NCBI GenBank assembly: GCA_030762935.1
Contig: CM060900.1
Coordinates: 400,866,132 to 400,930,131 of the forward strand
DNA length: 64,000 bases
Reading direction: 5' to 3'
From: Hymenopus coronatus
Lineage: Eukaryota > Arthropoda > Insecta > Mantodea > Hymenopodidae
How positions within the stretch are numbered: the first letter of the stretch is position 1; the number at the start of each line of letters is the position of its first letter. Of the stretch, positions 1 to 10,186 are shown piece by piece. A program made the translations under genes and the position numbers. The notes under the pieces are model-generated. The model did no database searches, was not told where the DNA came from, and saw only the letters and a list, made by a program, of their open reading frames with translations.

Positions 1-1639
1 GACTTCCCCACCACAACATGTTGTCTTGTGACGTATAGATTTCAGCCTGATCGCTATCCATCGGTATTCTCAGAGAAAATCCTGCTTCATTCTCTCCAAC
101 TCTCCAATGGACGTAAGATCAAATTATTTCACGTATTTCAATGTTAGCACCATGTACGAAGTTGACAGAAACCCATTGATTAAAGAATACAGAGCCAAAA
201 TAGACCTAAGTAAATTTGCGTGTATGCTAATTACCAGGCTTAGATATTCCTAAACAGTTAGCTTCAAGTTATCTACACCAAAACCATTGCTAATACGAAG
301 ATAGTAAACAGTGTTGACCATTATTCACTGACAGGCAGGAAACACGGTCTGATGAGAGTTGTCTGTAAACGTCCATGCAAATAGACGAGAGCACTGTACT
401 GAGTACACGAGGCGGGGGGAGGAGGAAGAGGTGTAGCCTTCAGGCAGTCAGGCAGTACGTAAACGCACGAAGATAGCACAGGACACAAGAGGAGATGCAA
501 CAAACACATACGTAGAAGACATCAGTTTGTATGCGCTAATATCTAAAATATGCCAGCATTTATGCGTCCAAATCTTAAAAATGTGTTCTATAATTTCGAA
601 AAGATGCACTAAAATTGCTAAGTGTAGCATTCAGGAATGTGTGGATACTGTCGTATGAACTACTATATGCTTTTAATTTAGCCTGGATATTTTCAAGTAT
701 CAGCCTTTCTTTTTCTTGTATATAAAAGTCATTCACAGTAGGGCGAATAACGCACTTATTGAAGCATCTACATCGGGCTTTCTCTATCTCCGGGGCCTTT
801 CTTTACAAGGTATTGAGATAGACACACATTCATCTAACTGAAAACATCCTAATTTAGCTTTGATTCTACGGACTGAATTAAATACACCGGTGCTTTTTGC
901 TACCCATTTTTGTACAGCTTAAATTTAATAGGGATTTCTCTCTGCACCTTCCATCATCTCATCATGCAATACTTTTCGCCGTTATTTGCTAAGAACTTGG
1001 TGGCATTAATTAGTCTATTTTTATCTCCACTGCGGCAATCAGCTCATTCCACTGAGCTTCATGTTTACACTGCTCTCGTCTACTTGCATGGACAGTACTA
1101 TATGAAGAATGCTGATACTTGAATCCACTCAGCCTGACTTTACCACGCATAGGAATTTCTAAGCATTAATAACAGTTTACTTTCTCATGGTTTCGAAATC
1201 GATAAGCCTGAGTACCGAAATACTATTTGAGTATATTTGCATTTGTTGGAACAATTGATGATGTCAGCAGTTTGACAATGTTAGAAGTACTACATCGTAA
1301 AATTTATTCCAGCTCACGTTGGTAAATTATCTTGTGTTTCTAACTTTTGAACGCTAGGTGTGCAAGTTTTCTGATAAAAGCTTAGAAATCTAAAGGGCAG
1401 GTGTTATTCTGTATGGGAAATATGGAGATGACAACGCACTTCTTTCTCCTTCTCTTTCCTAACTGCTGTACTTAGTTGTGGACTGGCTAGCATGTAATCA
1501 CCTCGATGTCATTCTGAAACATCCAAAGTGACTTTGCCCAACAGAGGTCAATAAAAAGAAGACTGATGCTGTACATAAAAATACCAAAATTGAAATTCGT
1601 GTGGCACAATTCCCTTTATGAAACCAAGGGGGATATCTA
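1..1639. other. AT-rich DNA without recognisable gene
   Basis: No frame here shows a recognisable domain; open frames are 60-70 codons at most and interrupted. The only structure I see is a short inverted match of about 23 bp between 371-393 (minus) and 1071-1094 (plus). In both places it translates to the peptide ALVYLHG, so it is probably a fragment of an old dispersed repeat. Confidence 0.6.
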
Positions 1640-1862
1640 CGTGGTAACTTGGGACACTTGGATTCTAGAGATCCTGGGCTCGACTCCTGGAGCCGCACAC
1701 TCTGACCATGGTTATTTTGAAGTTTTTCTTGGTTGGAAAGGTGAATGCTGGTGATTCCTTTAACTCATCCGTTTCTTCTGGGGGTGGTAAGCACAAAAGA
1801 TCCGCGTTGTGTCGAGGTGCGAGGTGTCCCCTCAGTTCCCGGGCCATAGTCCAATCCATATT
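1640..1862 (+). repeat. SINE-like repeat, family S5
   Basis: A tRNA-like B-box region (CTGGGCTCGACTCCTGG near 1675) is followed by a body that ends in GGTAAGCACAAAA and a GTCGAG-containing tail. The head recurs at 34781-34815 (TAGAGACCCTGG, TCGATTCCTGGAGC) and the tail at 35490-35570. In the second locus the two parts are separated by about 680 bp of another repeat. The pairing of head and tail in both places suggests one dispersed family. A complete tRNA fold is not present, so this is not a tRNA gene. Confidence 0.55.
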
Positions 1863-2547
1863 CTCTATATAAATGCAGATATACCATGATAGTGGTATTA
1901 ATAATTGCCCTGTATTTACATGTAAAGTTTTACGCTCTCGGTTTTACGTGAAAACAAGACATAATTTTATGCAGTCACGATGATTATGTATTCAATGTGA
2001 GCTTTTAGGCATATACATAAGTATATCTGCATCATGCACTAGCTACCCAGTTCTGTGGAGTCGCTAATATGTTTGTTCTTTGCACATAATTCTTGTAAGC
2101 TTTCGACAATTTTGAGCCAGTTCCTAATGACCATCAGGCTGCACTAGAAGAAAAAACCGATTCAGGTGTGGTCACGCAAAGCTTACATTAAGTGTCGGGT
2201 TTGTGGTTCACTTAAAGGAGTTGGGAAAACGCTTCTCTTCCTCGTGTTTAGGCATTTTCTGCTTTATGCATCGTGTTACAAGGCTACATTTCTTCATCAG
2301 ACTGTATACTGAAAGTAATTAAACACCGCCACGACCAGGCTAACTTCTGTAGCCTTCCTGCATGGTTCAAACTGTGTAGAGGTTCATACTCTAGAATGCT
2401 CTAGAATTTCAGGAGTTTAATTCTGCAAAATGTGTAGCACTAGATGTGTTCGTATATTATTCCCAAAATCCATAACATTAAATTAATCACAATCAAACTT
2501 GTAAACTGGCAGTGAAACTAAATTGCCTACAGTTCTACGAAGCAGAG
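1863..2547. other. Unannotated AT-rich DNA
   Basis: I see no coding frame, repeat match inside the window or RNA-like structure that I can support here. Confidence 0.5.
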
Positions 2548-2593
2548 TTTTATAACCCTGAAATATCTGATTTTATAACCCTGAAATATCTTA
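2548..2593 (+). repeat. Short tandem duplication, 23-bp unit
   Basis: Two adjacent copies of a unit beginning TTTTATAACCCTGAAATATC, differing at the last bases. They lie directly upstream of the SINE-like repeat that follows. Confidence 0.8.
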
Positions 2594-2599
2594 TACATA

Positions 2600-2881
2600 A
2601 GATTGTGTAACCGATTAGAGTACGAGACTGGCATTCAGAAGTTCTTGGGTTTGATTTCCGTTGGACGGTCAATCTGGCCTTGGATTTTTTTTTCACGGTT
2701 CTCCCAGTTGATATGGAAATTTTAGATGGTTTCTGTAATGCCGAAAAATCTCTTTTTTCCATTTCCTGTCATCTGGCCTTGGTTTTTTTTTTCACGGTTC
2801 TCCCAGTTTATATGGGAATTTTAGGTGGATTCTGTAATGCCGAAAAATCTCTTTTTTCCACTTCCTGTCATTTAATTTTCT
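2600..2881 (+). repeat. tRNA-derived SINE with internal 99-bp tandem duplication
   Basis: The 5' part (about 2608-2662) is tRNA-like: an A-box-like GATTAGAGTACGAGACTGG is followed by a B-box-like GGGTTTGATTTCC. The body then carries two direct copies of a segment starting CTGGCCTTGG (at 2674 and 2773). Each copy contains a poly-T run, CACGGTTCTCCCAGTT and ATGCCGAAAAATCTC. The copies differ by only a few substitutions. The frame through this stretch is a repeat by-product, not a gene. Confidence 0.65.
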
Positions 2882-3059
2882 TGGAATGACATGGAATTTG
2901 CTTTGAGTAACGGTGTATTCCAACTTTCGGGGTGACGGTGCACCAGTGAGTCTTCCTTTGGTGCTGAACACTTATGTGGATGGTCCAGAGTCCAGAGTCC
3001 AGTGTCCAAGAACAGGTCGTCCAGGTTTACCTGGATGGAATACAATTTCGCCACAAACC

Positions 3060-3730
3060 TAACCGCTAAGAGCGGTTTTACCTGTGCGATATTATAGGGG
3101 AATAGATTTTGTTCACAAGCTTTGTTGTCTTTGTCCGCCGGGCGGTGCTAAAATTCTTGAGCACCCTTAGGCTTGAGCGTAGTCGACCATTTGGGCGATC
3201 ACCCACCCAAGTGATGACCACGCTCTCTGCTGCTTAACTTGACATGCCGCTTATGGGGCCACCGAATTAAGCAGGCCAGGTGGCAGGAAAGTTGATAGGA
3301 TTTGGAAATACAGGGGGGGGGGGGAGTTTCTAGGTAAACCAGGGGGCGGGGCACTGCCGGCATGGTCACCCATCTGGCTGTGACCCTTCCCGTTACTCAT
3401 TAACCTGGGGGCTATTAGTTGAAGTGATGGCTGTCTCTCAAGCTAGGGGCCCGGGAGCGTCCCTTGGCAGGGGTTAGGAATTTCTCCCTCTTGGCGCCTA
3501 TGGTCGTGGTCGCCCAGAGTGTGCACCAGGTTTGGGATGAAAGGGTATTTTATCATACAACTTGCGGGCTCTTTTCCACACTACGTCGCTGATGTACGGG
3601 ATTCCTGCTGGCTTTGGGATTTCAGATTTGGAGAAGTTATAGACCAGCGCCTACCACCTGGGTGCGATCGCTTTCTGAGTTCTTCGCTTAAACCTTTCCT
3701 CCCAGAGGAACAGCAGGTTCAATAGGGATG
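3060..3730. repeat. GC-rich dispersed-repeat-like stretch
   Basis: This stretch is clearly GC-richer than its surroundings, with a G12 run near 3313. It contains 5S-rRNA-like segments on the minus strand. No continuous frame or recognisable protein domain is present. The base composition and the 5S-like pieces suggest a mobile repeat, possibly a 5S-derived SINE, but I see no second full copy in this window. Confidence 0.45.
3193..3240 (-). repeat. 5S rRNA-like segment (SINE3-class candidate)
   Basis: Read on the minus strand, the segment runs AAGTTAAGCAGC, then GTGGTCATCACTTGGGTGGG, then TGATCGCCC. This order matches the middle part of animal 5S rRNA (AAGTTAAGC, then GTTAGTACTTGGATGGG, then TGACC), which contains the internal polymerase III promoter. 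A second, shorter match (CAGATGGGTGACCATGCC, minus) lies at 3359-3376. The 5' and 3' ends of a 5S gene are missing, so this is a derived repeat or pseudogene. Confidence 0.5.
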
Positions 3731-3799
3731 CTAGGTGCTTCCTTGCCGAAATCTTCTTCATGCTCACCTAATACACTCTTTATTTTAAGGTATGCTGAC

Positions 3800-3945
3800 A
3801 CAAGTAGCCAAGTTCGTTAAGGCATGGATTTGTGAACAGGAAGTTTGAGGTTCAGATTTCACCAAGACCGTCATGTCTGATTGGTTATTTTTCCCGAGAT
3901 TTCTTCAATCCCCACAAATGCCAGATGCTGGGTAAGTACCTTAAA
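3800..3945 (+). repeat. tRNA-derived SINE fragment
   Basis: The head (3803-3870) has a tRNA Leu/Ser-like A-box region (GTAGCCAAGTTCGTTAAGGC) and a B-box-like GAGGTTCAGATTTC. The tail contains TTTTTCCCGAGATTTC and ATGCCAGATGCTGGGTA. The spacing resembles a tRNA, but the arms do not pair well enough for a functional tRNA. Confidence 0.5.
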
Positions 3946-5384
3946 CTTGGGTCTAAAAAGTTTGCCAAATTTCTTTTGCCAATTATCATACCATTCTCTA
4001 GGGTAATCGCCTGTAACGTATGCATTGTAACTGAGGGTACCGTATGTACTAATAACGAACGTTAAACACTAGTAAAGTGAGAGCTGTAATGTCTAAGTTC
4101 TAAAAGAGATGCGTAATTTTGATGTATCTTTAAGAACAAGTAGATGGGATTAAATAAAATAATCAAACCCCGTTATTGAATATAGGAGTGAAGCAACAAC
4201 ATGGGTATGTCAATGGCATGTCCAATTTACATGCAAAACTTGGTTAAGAGAATGCATATTACTCTCTCCCGAGCAATATTTCAAACTTAGTCCTTAGCTA
4301 CACAGTATTGATTATGGAAGCTGGATCCAAATCGATATCATTATCCTTTAGTATACACAGTTTTCAATAACCAGTTGCAGAAATTCGCGTTATATTGTCA
4401 TGATCAAGGGAAAGCCGTCATTGGTGATCACCTCGTACTCCATATTCCTATAGCAACATTTCTTTCTTTTTCCTTCTTTTGTGTTGAATTATTATTAGAA
4501 AACGCAAATAATAAATAGGTACATTCTGTAGCAGAAGATATCGATCGCCCTTGGATAAAGCTAATTTTGTCTACAACTTAACGTTGTTTTTGGAATATAT
4601 GAGAAAGAGTTGGATGTGTTCCATTCACACGACTTTCTCTATCCGTGCTACAAATTAACTATTCTTACAAAAGATTATTCTTTATCTACTTCATGCTAAT
4701 GAAGATAAACATCACTAGAAACTGTATTATGCCTTTCATTCACCATTTTTTTCTGGTGGGAAAAAATCTGGGAGTCCCAAGTATTGTTAATCGGAATTAA
4801 ACAAAAACAATAGCAAACATTTTTATTGTTTTCAAAATACGACTTGTGTACATTTGTACACATTATTACTCAATGACAGTAAAGCTTTGTATTACATAAC
4901 CTTCCAATCATGTGCTTAGGAGAAAAATTACAGTTAATGGTGAATTTTCACACAAGGAACTGAAAATGAGCTTTATTTCTTTAGTTAGTGCGCAAGCTGT
5001 GACAAATATTTTAAATTTGTAAAGTGATGAGAATAGTATTAGGCATAATATAAATATGATAGAATATATTCACCATAGCTATGCATATATGTCTAAACGT
5101 TTTAAGTTGTTAAAAAACATTTTTCACACATTTGAATCAATACAATGGTACCTTCATTTTGTATGAAATAAAACACATTTCTTTCCCTTTGAAAGGCGTA
5201 AAAAATCACAACTTTTTTACATCCTGGTGACCATAAGTCACTTCTTACATCGCATTCCAGATTTTCCCGTACATTGCCCCAATTTGTACACATCTGGGAA
5301 AATTCCTTCACGTTGTTCTAGGCGGCAAATCTGAGCTCCGGGCAAGATCCCTAAAACCGCCTAAATTCCGTGCGGGCTACCTGA
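3946..5384. other. AT-rich DNA without recognisable feature
   Basis: Low-complexity AT-rich DNA with short random frames only. The last 80 bases become GC-richer just before copy A of the composite repeat begins, but nothing there is identifiable. Confidence 0.5.
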
Positions 5385-5815
5385 AGGATATTTGGAAACA
5401 TCGAACATTGAAATGCCTCAAGCCTTGAAAGCTGTCGATGGATTTGTGCAAGCAATTAGTCAGAGACACGTGACACCTGTTTTACACTGTGTGAAAAAGA
5501 AAGTGAAGACAGTGTTTGGAAAAAATGTCGGATTTTCGATAATGCGTGAAATACAAAATATCCTACGAGGTGTTTCTACGGGAATAATCGCTGATAAGAG
5601 TGTTCTATTTCCGTTTTGTTCTAATCACATCTCGTGATGTGGGTCAAAGTTTATCACAATATTAATCCTGTTTTCTTGCCAATCGGAGACGATTCACATT
5701 TGGGACGTTACGTATGTATGCTGTTGTGCATTGTAATCTCTGTATCTTGAGAGAGAGAATGAAACGGATAATGATGCTGATGACTTGGTGCACAACAGCA
5801 TTTGAAAGTAGTAAA
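5385..5815 (+). pseudogene. hAT-like transposase C-terminal fragment (copy A)
   Basis: The frame from 5392 reads IEMPQALKAVD, then VKKKVKTVFGKNVGFS, and IQNILRG. It breaks after about 80 codons where the related copies continue with FRFAPIT and SFSQYK. Comparison with the minus-strand copies near 17.8 kb and 22.1 kb shows a deletion around 5610. The family assignment rests on the C-terminal dimerisation signature (DVERSFSQYK) kept in copy B. It is a non-functional remnant that marks the outer end of the composite repeat. Confidence 0.6.
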
Positions 5816-6206
5816 TATTAAACTAGTTAATATCCGTAAATCAGTGGTATTTACGTTTACCACCTACCCAACGTCAATCGCCTTCTACTGCTACTGAAAA
5901 AATCACAAACTACCAAGCAACCACTACCCCATTTTCTTTCTATTAGTACCACTATGTACACACTGCACTGTCAACACATCATAACTATATACCATGCTGC
6001 CCTAACTTCAATTCTGTCCCGCTTTCGGTCTCCAAGGTGCTATCCCTAGTAGTAAACAAACAGATTCTGGGATCTACTGTAACGGTAGAGGTCGTTATGA
6101 GCTCCAGAGGCACATTGTCTTCATCTCTGCGTGCCTGTCAAGCAGTTTGGTGCGCGAAGGTCGCCGCAATATCAATGCGTTTGCCTGCCAGCTCCTTGCC
6201 TCAACC

Positions 6207-6457
6207 ATAACGTGAAGGTCGTGGGTTCGATCCCCGCACGGGCCATGAATTTGCCGGTCCCAATGGCCACGCTCGCTAAGGCTTGCCTTTGCTTAGTGGG
6301 CAGGGGATCGTGGGTTCGAGTCCCGCCTAGGGCATGGGTGTTATATGTTTGTGCAATGTGTATATGTTTGTGTAAAGGAACAGTAAACAGTAAAACCAGT
6401 AATCATACAGTAAATTTAGGGGGGAAATATAGACGAGGATACACTGTTTAAAAAAAA
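6207..6457 (+). repeat. SINE1 copy A (dimeric tRNA-derived SINE)
   Basis: Two tRNA-like modules lie in tandem. A partial one (GTCGTGGGTTCGATCCCCGC, 6228-6247) is followed by a full head with CGCTCGCTAA and B-box GTGGGTTCGAGTCCCGCC (near 6311). The body is GGGCATGGGTGTT plus TG-rich sequence, and it ends in an A-run at 6449-6457. It sits between TCAACC and CTCGC, the same position as the SINE1 in copy C. Copy B is empty at this position (17221-17236). Confidence 0.75.
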
Positions 6458-6544
6458 CTCGCACTAGACATTATATTGCCGTCTCTTTGGCTAGAAAAGT
6501 AGAAAACAGGGGTTTTCCGTCAGTATTGTTCGTGTAAACAGTCT

Positions 6545-6778
6545 TCTAGTACATCAGTCATCTCTCACATCGTGGTCAGACCATTCACCTCTCACCTAGA
6601 AGGTCCGGGTTCGATCCCAAGCGACAGCATGTGAGATTTGTGGTGGAAAAAGCGGCATAAGGGCGGCTTTTCTCCGGTTTCCCCCGCCCTAACATTCGAT
6701 CGATGCTGCGTCTTCATTCATGTATCATCAGTGCCATAGCAGTAAAAGTGGGCATTAAGCACTATCCAAAAAAAAAAA
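6545..6778 (+). repeat. SINE3 copy A (uninterrupted)
   Basis: The tRNA-like head contains CATCGTGGTCAGACCATTC and B-box GTCCGGGTTCGATCCC (6601-6617). It is followed by AGCGGCATAAGGGCGGC and a tail ending GCACTATCC plus an A-run at 6768-6778. The corresponding elements in copies B and C are split by a SINE2. Copy A therefore preserves the empty target (TCGATCCCAAGCGAC, 6611-6625). Confidence 0.7.
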
Positions 6779-7595
6779 TGTTCTCATCCGGCTTAGTCTC
6801 AAGTCCACAATCTTAAGACAAAATTGAAGGTATTCCAGCGGGGAATTTTCTTCAGAAACATACTTAGGCAATGAAGAACCTCATGTATGACACACTTCTA
6901 TGCTTTGTATGCCAGTTAAATATGATGAAAGCGTTTTTATTTATTAAATTTTCAAGGGGGGATCTACACGTTTGTTAGCTAAAATATTGTTTGTGTTTTA
7001 AAATGAGTTTTATTCCTTGTTCAAAGTCCAGTTTCAAAATTCAGAGTAATAAAAATCTAATGCATAAAATCGTTTGACTGACAGGGCAGGAATAATCATC
7101 ATGGAATGCTTTTGAAATTTCCAGACAGCGTAACCTGCTTGCTTGTTGAGAGGTTATTCAACGGAAGGTGGACTCTGGAAACGGGATTAAATTAGGCATG
7201 CAAAGGGGTTAAATATGCCGCGTATATTGGTATCTATTGCTTTTGTATTTGCTGTTTTGGAGTGCCATTTTCGTCGTTATTACTTTCAAAATTATAAACT
7301 TTCGTTAAAGGACGTCAAACACTGAAAGTGAACTTTTTCCCTAACGACGTTTGATCTTGCTGGATGTTGAACTAAACAGGAAAATCAAAGTAATTTTTGT
7401 CAAGCTATTTTATGTGCTGTTATACTTAGCAATAAATCCATAAAATCGAGTTATTTGCGTATGCGGTATTTCATACTTTCTCCAACGGTACTTTTCCTCT
7501 GTTCCTTAGTCTTCACCTCTTGCAAATAGAAATTGGTCACGTGTTCACCTAAGGAGGTAATTGAGGAAAATAAATAAATTAAATCCTCATATGCC
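6779..7595. other. AT-rich body of composite repeat copy A
   Basis: This aligns as reverse complement with about 15.83-16.56 kb in copy B. The outer part also aligns with 20.13-20.54 kb in copy C. A clear anchor is the GGCAGGAATAATCATCATGG segment near 7085. No coding frame is visible. Confidence 0.7.
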
Positions 7596-7755
7596 ATTTT
7601 GGTTCTCTTTTAGGAATTCAAATCATAACAGGTTTATTCTTAGCAATACATTATTCAGCTCATATTGATTTAACATTTTCTAGAGAAGCTCACATTTATC
7701 GAGACTAAATTGACTTCTACGTACTCTCCATGCAAATGGTGCTTCGATGTTCTTA
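7596..7755 (+). pseudogene. cob: NUMT: nuclear fragment of mitochondrial cytochrome b
   Basis: The frame from 7598 reads [16 protein letters not shown], then [12 protein letters not shown] with ATA read as Met, then HIYRD. After a small deletion at the expected VNxG position a second frame continues WLLRTLHANGASMF. These are the conserved N-terminal segments of arthropod cytochrome b around haem-ligand helix B. Three residues expected after LLGI are also missing. The piece is absent from the matching position in copy B, where CTCAT is followed directly by sequence leading to GAGCCTAATGTAAATAA. It is therefore a separate insertion into copy A. It is dead: frameshifted and only 160 bp long. Confidence 0.85.
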
Positions 7756-8725
7756 AATTTAATTATAAATAAGCCTAATGTAAATAAGACCTTGGGCTGG
7801 CACCTCGACATTACAAAGTGTTGCTAGATGCTGTATATGTGAGTTGGTTTGACATCAGCTAACACCGGAGGGACAATAGCAGTAGGTACAGCCTCCAATT
7901 TAATAAAACTCACATGTTATATTCACATGACTTTCGCTTCTCTCTGACGCTTTTTATGGGTATAAAGTTATTCTTACGGAATACTTAGTTAATTTTATTC
8001 AAAATAAACCTTTACAGAAATAGCTACAAAACACATCTTATAATACAACGGGAATAGTGTGTCAAATGTTTCAGAACTGAATAATATGTACTGGCCTCTA
8101 AATTGCGTAATTTTGCCTTTCAACCCTGATAAGCAACTGATATCGACAGGACTTTAAAGCAATCACAACTCTTTGAAAACTTATAACCATTAACAACAGA
8201 TATCTAGAATATAGCTGATTTTCAAAAAATATATTTGAATCAAATTGTGTGGTTTAAACAGATCTAAATTATTGTGTAATATGCTTTCGTACGTTAGTTA
8301 ATGTTTACATGTTATGCAAGATTATTAGATTTTCTTCCAAACGAAGGGGACTTCACAAGCTATTTCCAGACAACTCAAGGTATACATTTTATTTTCCACT
8401 TGAACATATTTTACAATCTTTTAGTCAAAACGGTTGGAACAATTTTTGGAAAAATAAAATGTGTCTATATATGCTCCATGTATGGTAAGGGTAGCCTAGG
8501 ATTGGGGAATTCCATTGAGAATATTTGTGCCTCATATTTTTAAATTATTTTACTTAAATACCAGGTGTGGTTTATCTAATATTTCTTTCCTGACTAATGC
8601 TGCCCCCCCACTCACATATATATGAACCCTTTTCTAATTTTGTGTTAGTTGGCGAACTTTAAAATATATGTAGTTCTGTATCAATCTTGATATCCAACTT
8701 TTTAGTGAAAAACGTATTTTTAAAT
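7756..8725. other. AT-rich body of composite repeat copy A, inner part
   Basis: This is the reverse complement of about 14.84-15.77 kb in copy B. The shared stretch around 7800-7920 (CGACATTACAAAGTGTTGCT and CTGTACCTACTGCTACTGTC on the opposite strand) is easy to follow. The small plus-strand frames here are not conserved between copies. Confidence 0.6.
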
Positions 8726-8818
8726 TTAATGGAATTTACAAGAGTTCGCAGTTTCTATGCAGCTGGAGAAGTATTCAAAGTCCCTTGTTTCGACTTCAGC
8801 GTCTGTGATACTGGATGT
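8726..8818 (-). other. Conserved short frame 2, copy A
   Basis: On the minus strand the frame reads SITDAEVETRDFEYFSSC, then IETANSCKFH and a stop. Copies B and C keep the same frame, the same length and the same stop codon (see 14706-14828 and 19114-19236). Here an in-frame TAA at 8819-8821 cuts the frame short upstream. I do not recognise the protein. It may be a terminal exon of a captured gene or of an old element. Confidence 0.4.
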
Positions 8819-8936
8819 TTAGCACAGAATTATTCTTTTCCATTTTCTTTTATATCCTTTCTTCTTTGTTCATGCGCACCAAGGAATACATAGATGCAAT
8901 AGGCTCTGGTCTGTACGAAAATTGTGGCATAATTAT

Positions 8937-9134
8937 TTACGTACCTTGAATTTCACTGTCATTCATTCTGTCCCTTTTAATCCTACTTTTCATCTTTCCA
9001 TGTCGAGTTCCAGGAGTGGTTTGTGGTGAAACACTGAAGATTTTGCTGAGTGAGGAGATAGGTGTTTCCATCCTGGTATGGGAACCTTCAGTCCAAACCT
9101 GTGCCATCCAAATATGCTCTGCCCAGATAAACAA
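8937..9134 (-). other. Conserved exon-like frame 1, copy A
   Basis: The frame reads FIWAEHIWMAQVWTEGSH, then RMETPISSLSKIFSVSPQTT, and ends EIQGT just before a stop. Copies B and C encode nearly the same peptide. Relative to them copy A lacks exactly 15 bases (five codons), so the reading frame is kept. The frame ends at CAAGGTACGT, which resembles a splice donor. The product is unknown, and selection has not been shown. Confidence 0.4.
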
Positions 9135-9429
9135 TGTGGAAACATTAGGGAAGGAAGCGCAATAAATCGAAGCTGCATTCTTCTAAAAAGATTATGTAAT
9201 TATTAGAACATTTCTTATATTATACTAAACACTACATGAAAAATTTTCAAAGATTTTTATTCATTATTTTTCAAAATATGATTTATTAAGTTTCAAATGT
9301 TGTATAAATTTAGGGTGTAACTTTAAAAATAACATTTCATTGAACATCTTTTTCTACACCCGTTGCCAAAAAAAAAAAATCAGCCCCAGATTTCATGTGC
9401 TTCGGGTATCTTCGTAAAAACTGTGAACG

Positions 9430-9508
9430 TTACGGTGGCCATGAGGTTAGGAAAGTCTTCCTTCCACGCAGATGTTCCGAGGTTCAAATCTCGTGCTTTC
9501 TATCACTT
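9430..9508 (+). repeat. SINE4-like tRNA-derived piece, copy A
   Basis: An A-box-like TGGCCATGAGGTTAGG is followed by a B-box-like CCGAGGTTCAAATCTCG. Reverse complements lie at 13478-13550 (copy B) and 18300-18375 (copy C). The arms do not pair as a full tRNA. Confidence 0.5.
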
Positions 9509-9689
9509 TTTTATATATGTTAATTTTATGACTGTATATGTAGAACGTAATATCGCAATAATATCACTTTGGCATTTGAAGTTGTAGGCTTATCTATGCA
9601 CACAAAATATAATTCTCTTAATACTCGTGTTAAATATGTTAAAAATATCTATAAATAAACTTATCTTCTAAAACTGAAACACAAAAAAT

Positions 9690-10186
9690 AAACACAATTA
9701 ATATGGGCTGTAAAACCCTCAGCCTTTATAACTGCCCTCATACTTCGAGGGATAGACAAAATACATGCCTACAGTAATATGGACAGGAAGCCACAAGAAT
9801 TTGTGCCCAGAAGCCATTTTTTGTCCTTCGCCCATTCACAGATAATTGGAGTGCATCTCCCTTTTTACCCCAGCCCACACATTCTCAATAGAGAACACAT
9901 TTTCACAGAGTGAATCAAAATATAGTCGGGTATTATAGTGTATTGCACCCCTTTCATTTTATCGTTAAGCTACCACAGCACACCTAGACCGTCCCTTTAT
10001 CTCCAACTCCAACATGATACGCTACGCGACCAGATGAATTGTGAACCACGTATTTTGCTTCATATCGGGGCCCCTTTGGGCGATAGGCATTCACTTAAGC
10101 GGGAAGAAAGTGTAACCTTGTATGAGAATATCACCACGGATCGGTTTAAGAAAGGGTGTTTGATCGCTTTGTGAAGGGTATGCATA
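9690..10186 (-). pseudogene. Tc1/mariner transposase C-terminal fragment (copy A)
   Basis: This is the reverse-complement counterpart of the better preserved copy B fragment at 12605-13020. Read on the minus strand it keeps the piece leading to the IENVW-like motif (near 9890) and the terminal MPRRL-like motif (near 9750), with frameshifts and stops. Homology to copy B ends here, which sets the inner edge of copy A. Confidence 0.6.

Larger units (their letters stand above)
5385..10186 (-). repeat. Composite repeat copy A (inverted orientation)
   Basis: This 4.8-kb block matches, as reverse complement, copy B (12605-17912) and copy C (17913-22275). Order from the left: hAT fragment, unnamed body, SINE1, SINE3, long AT-rich body, two small conserved frames, tRNA-like piece, Tc1 fragment. 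The match ends at GCATACCCTTCACAAAGC near 10186, where copy B begins at 12605. Copy A alone carries the cytochrome b NUMT and lacks the SINE2 found in B and C. Confidence 0.85.

Noticed and set aside
6207..6625. Functional tRNA genes suggested by several perfect B-boxes
   Set aside because: Acceptor and anticodon stems do not close, and the modules are followed by SINE bodies and A-tails and recur at 21.2, 23.9 and 27.4 kb. They are SINE heads.
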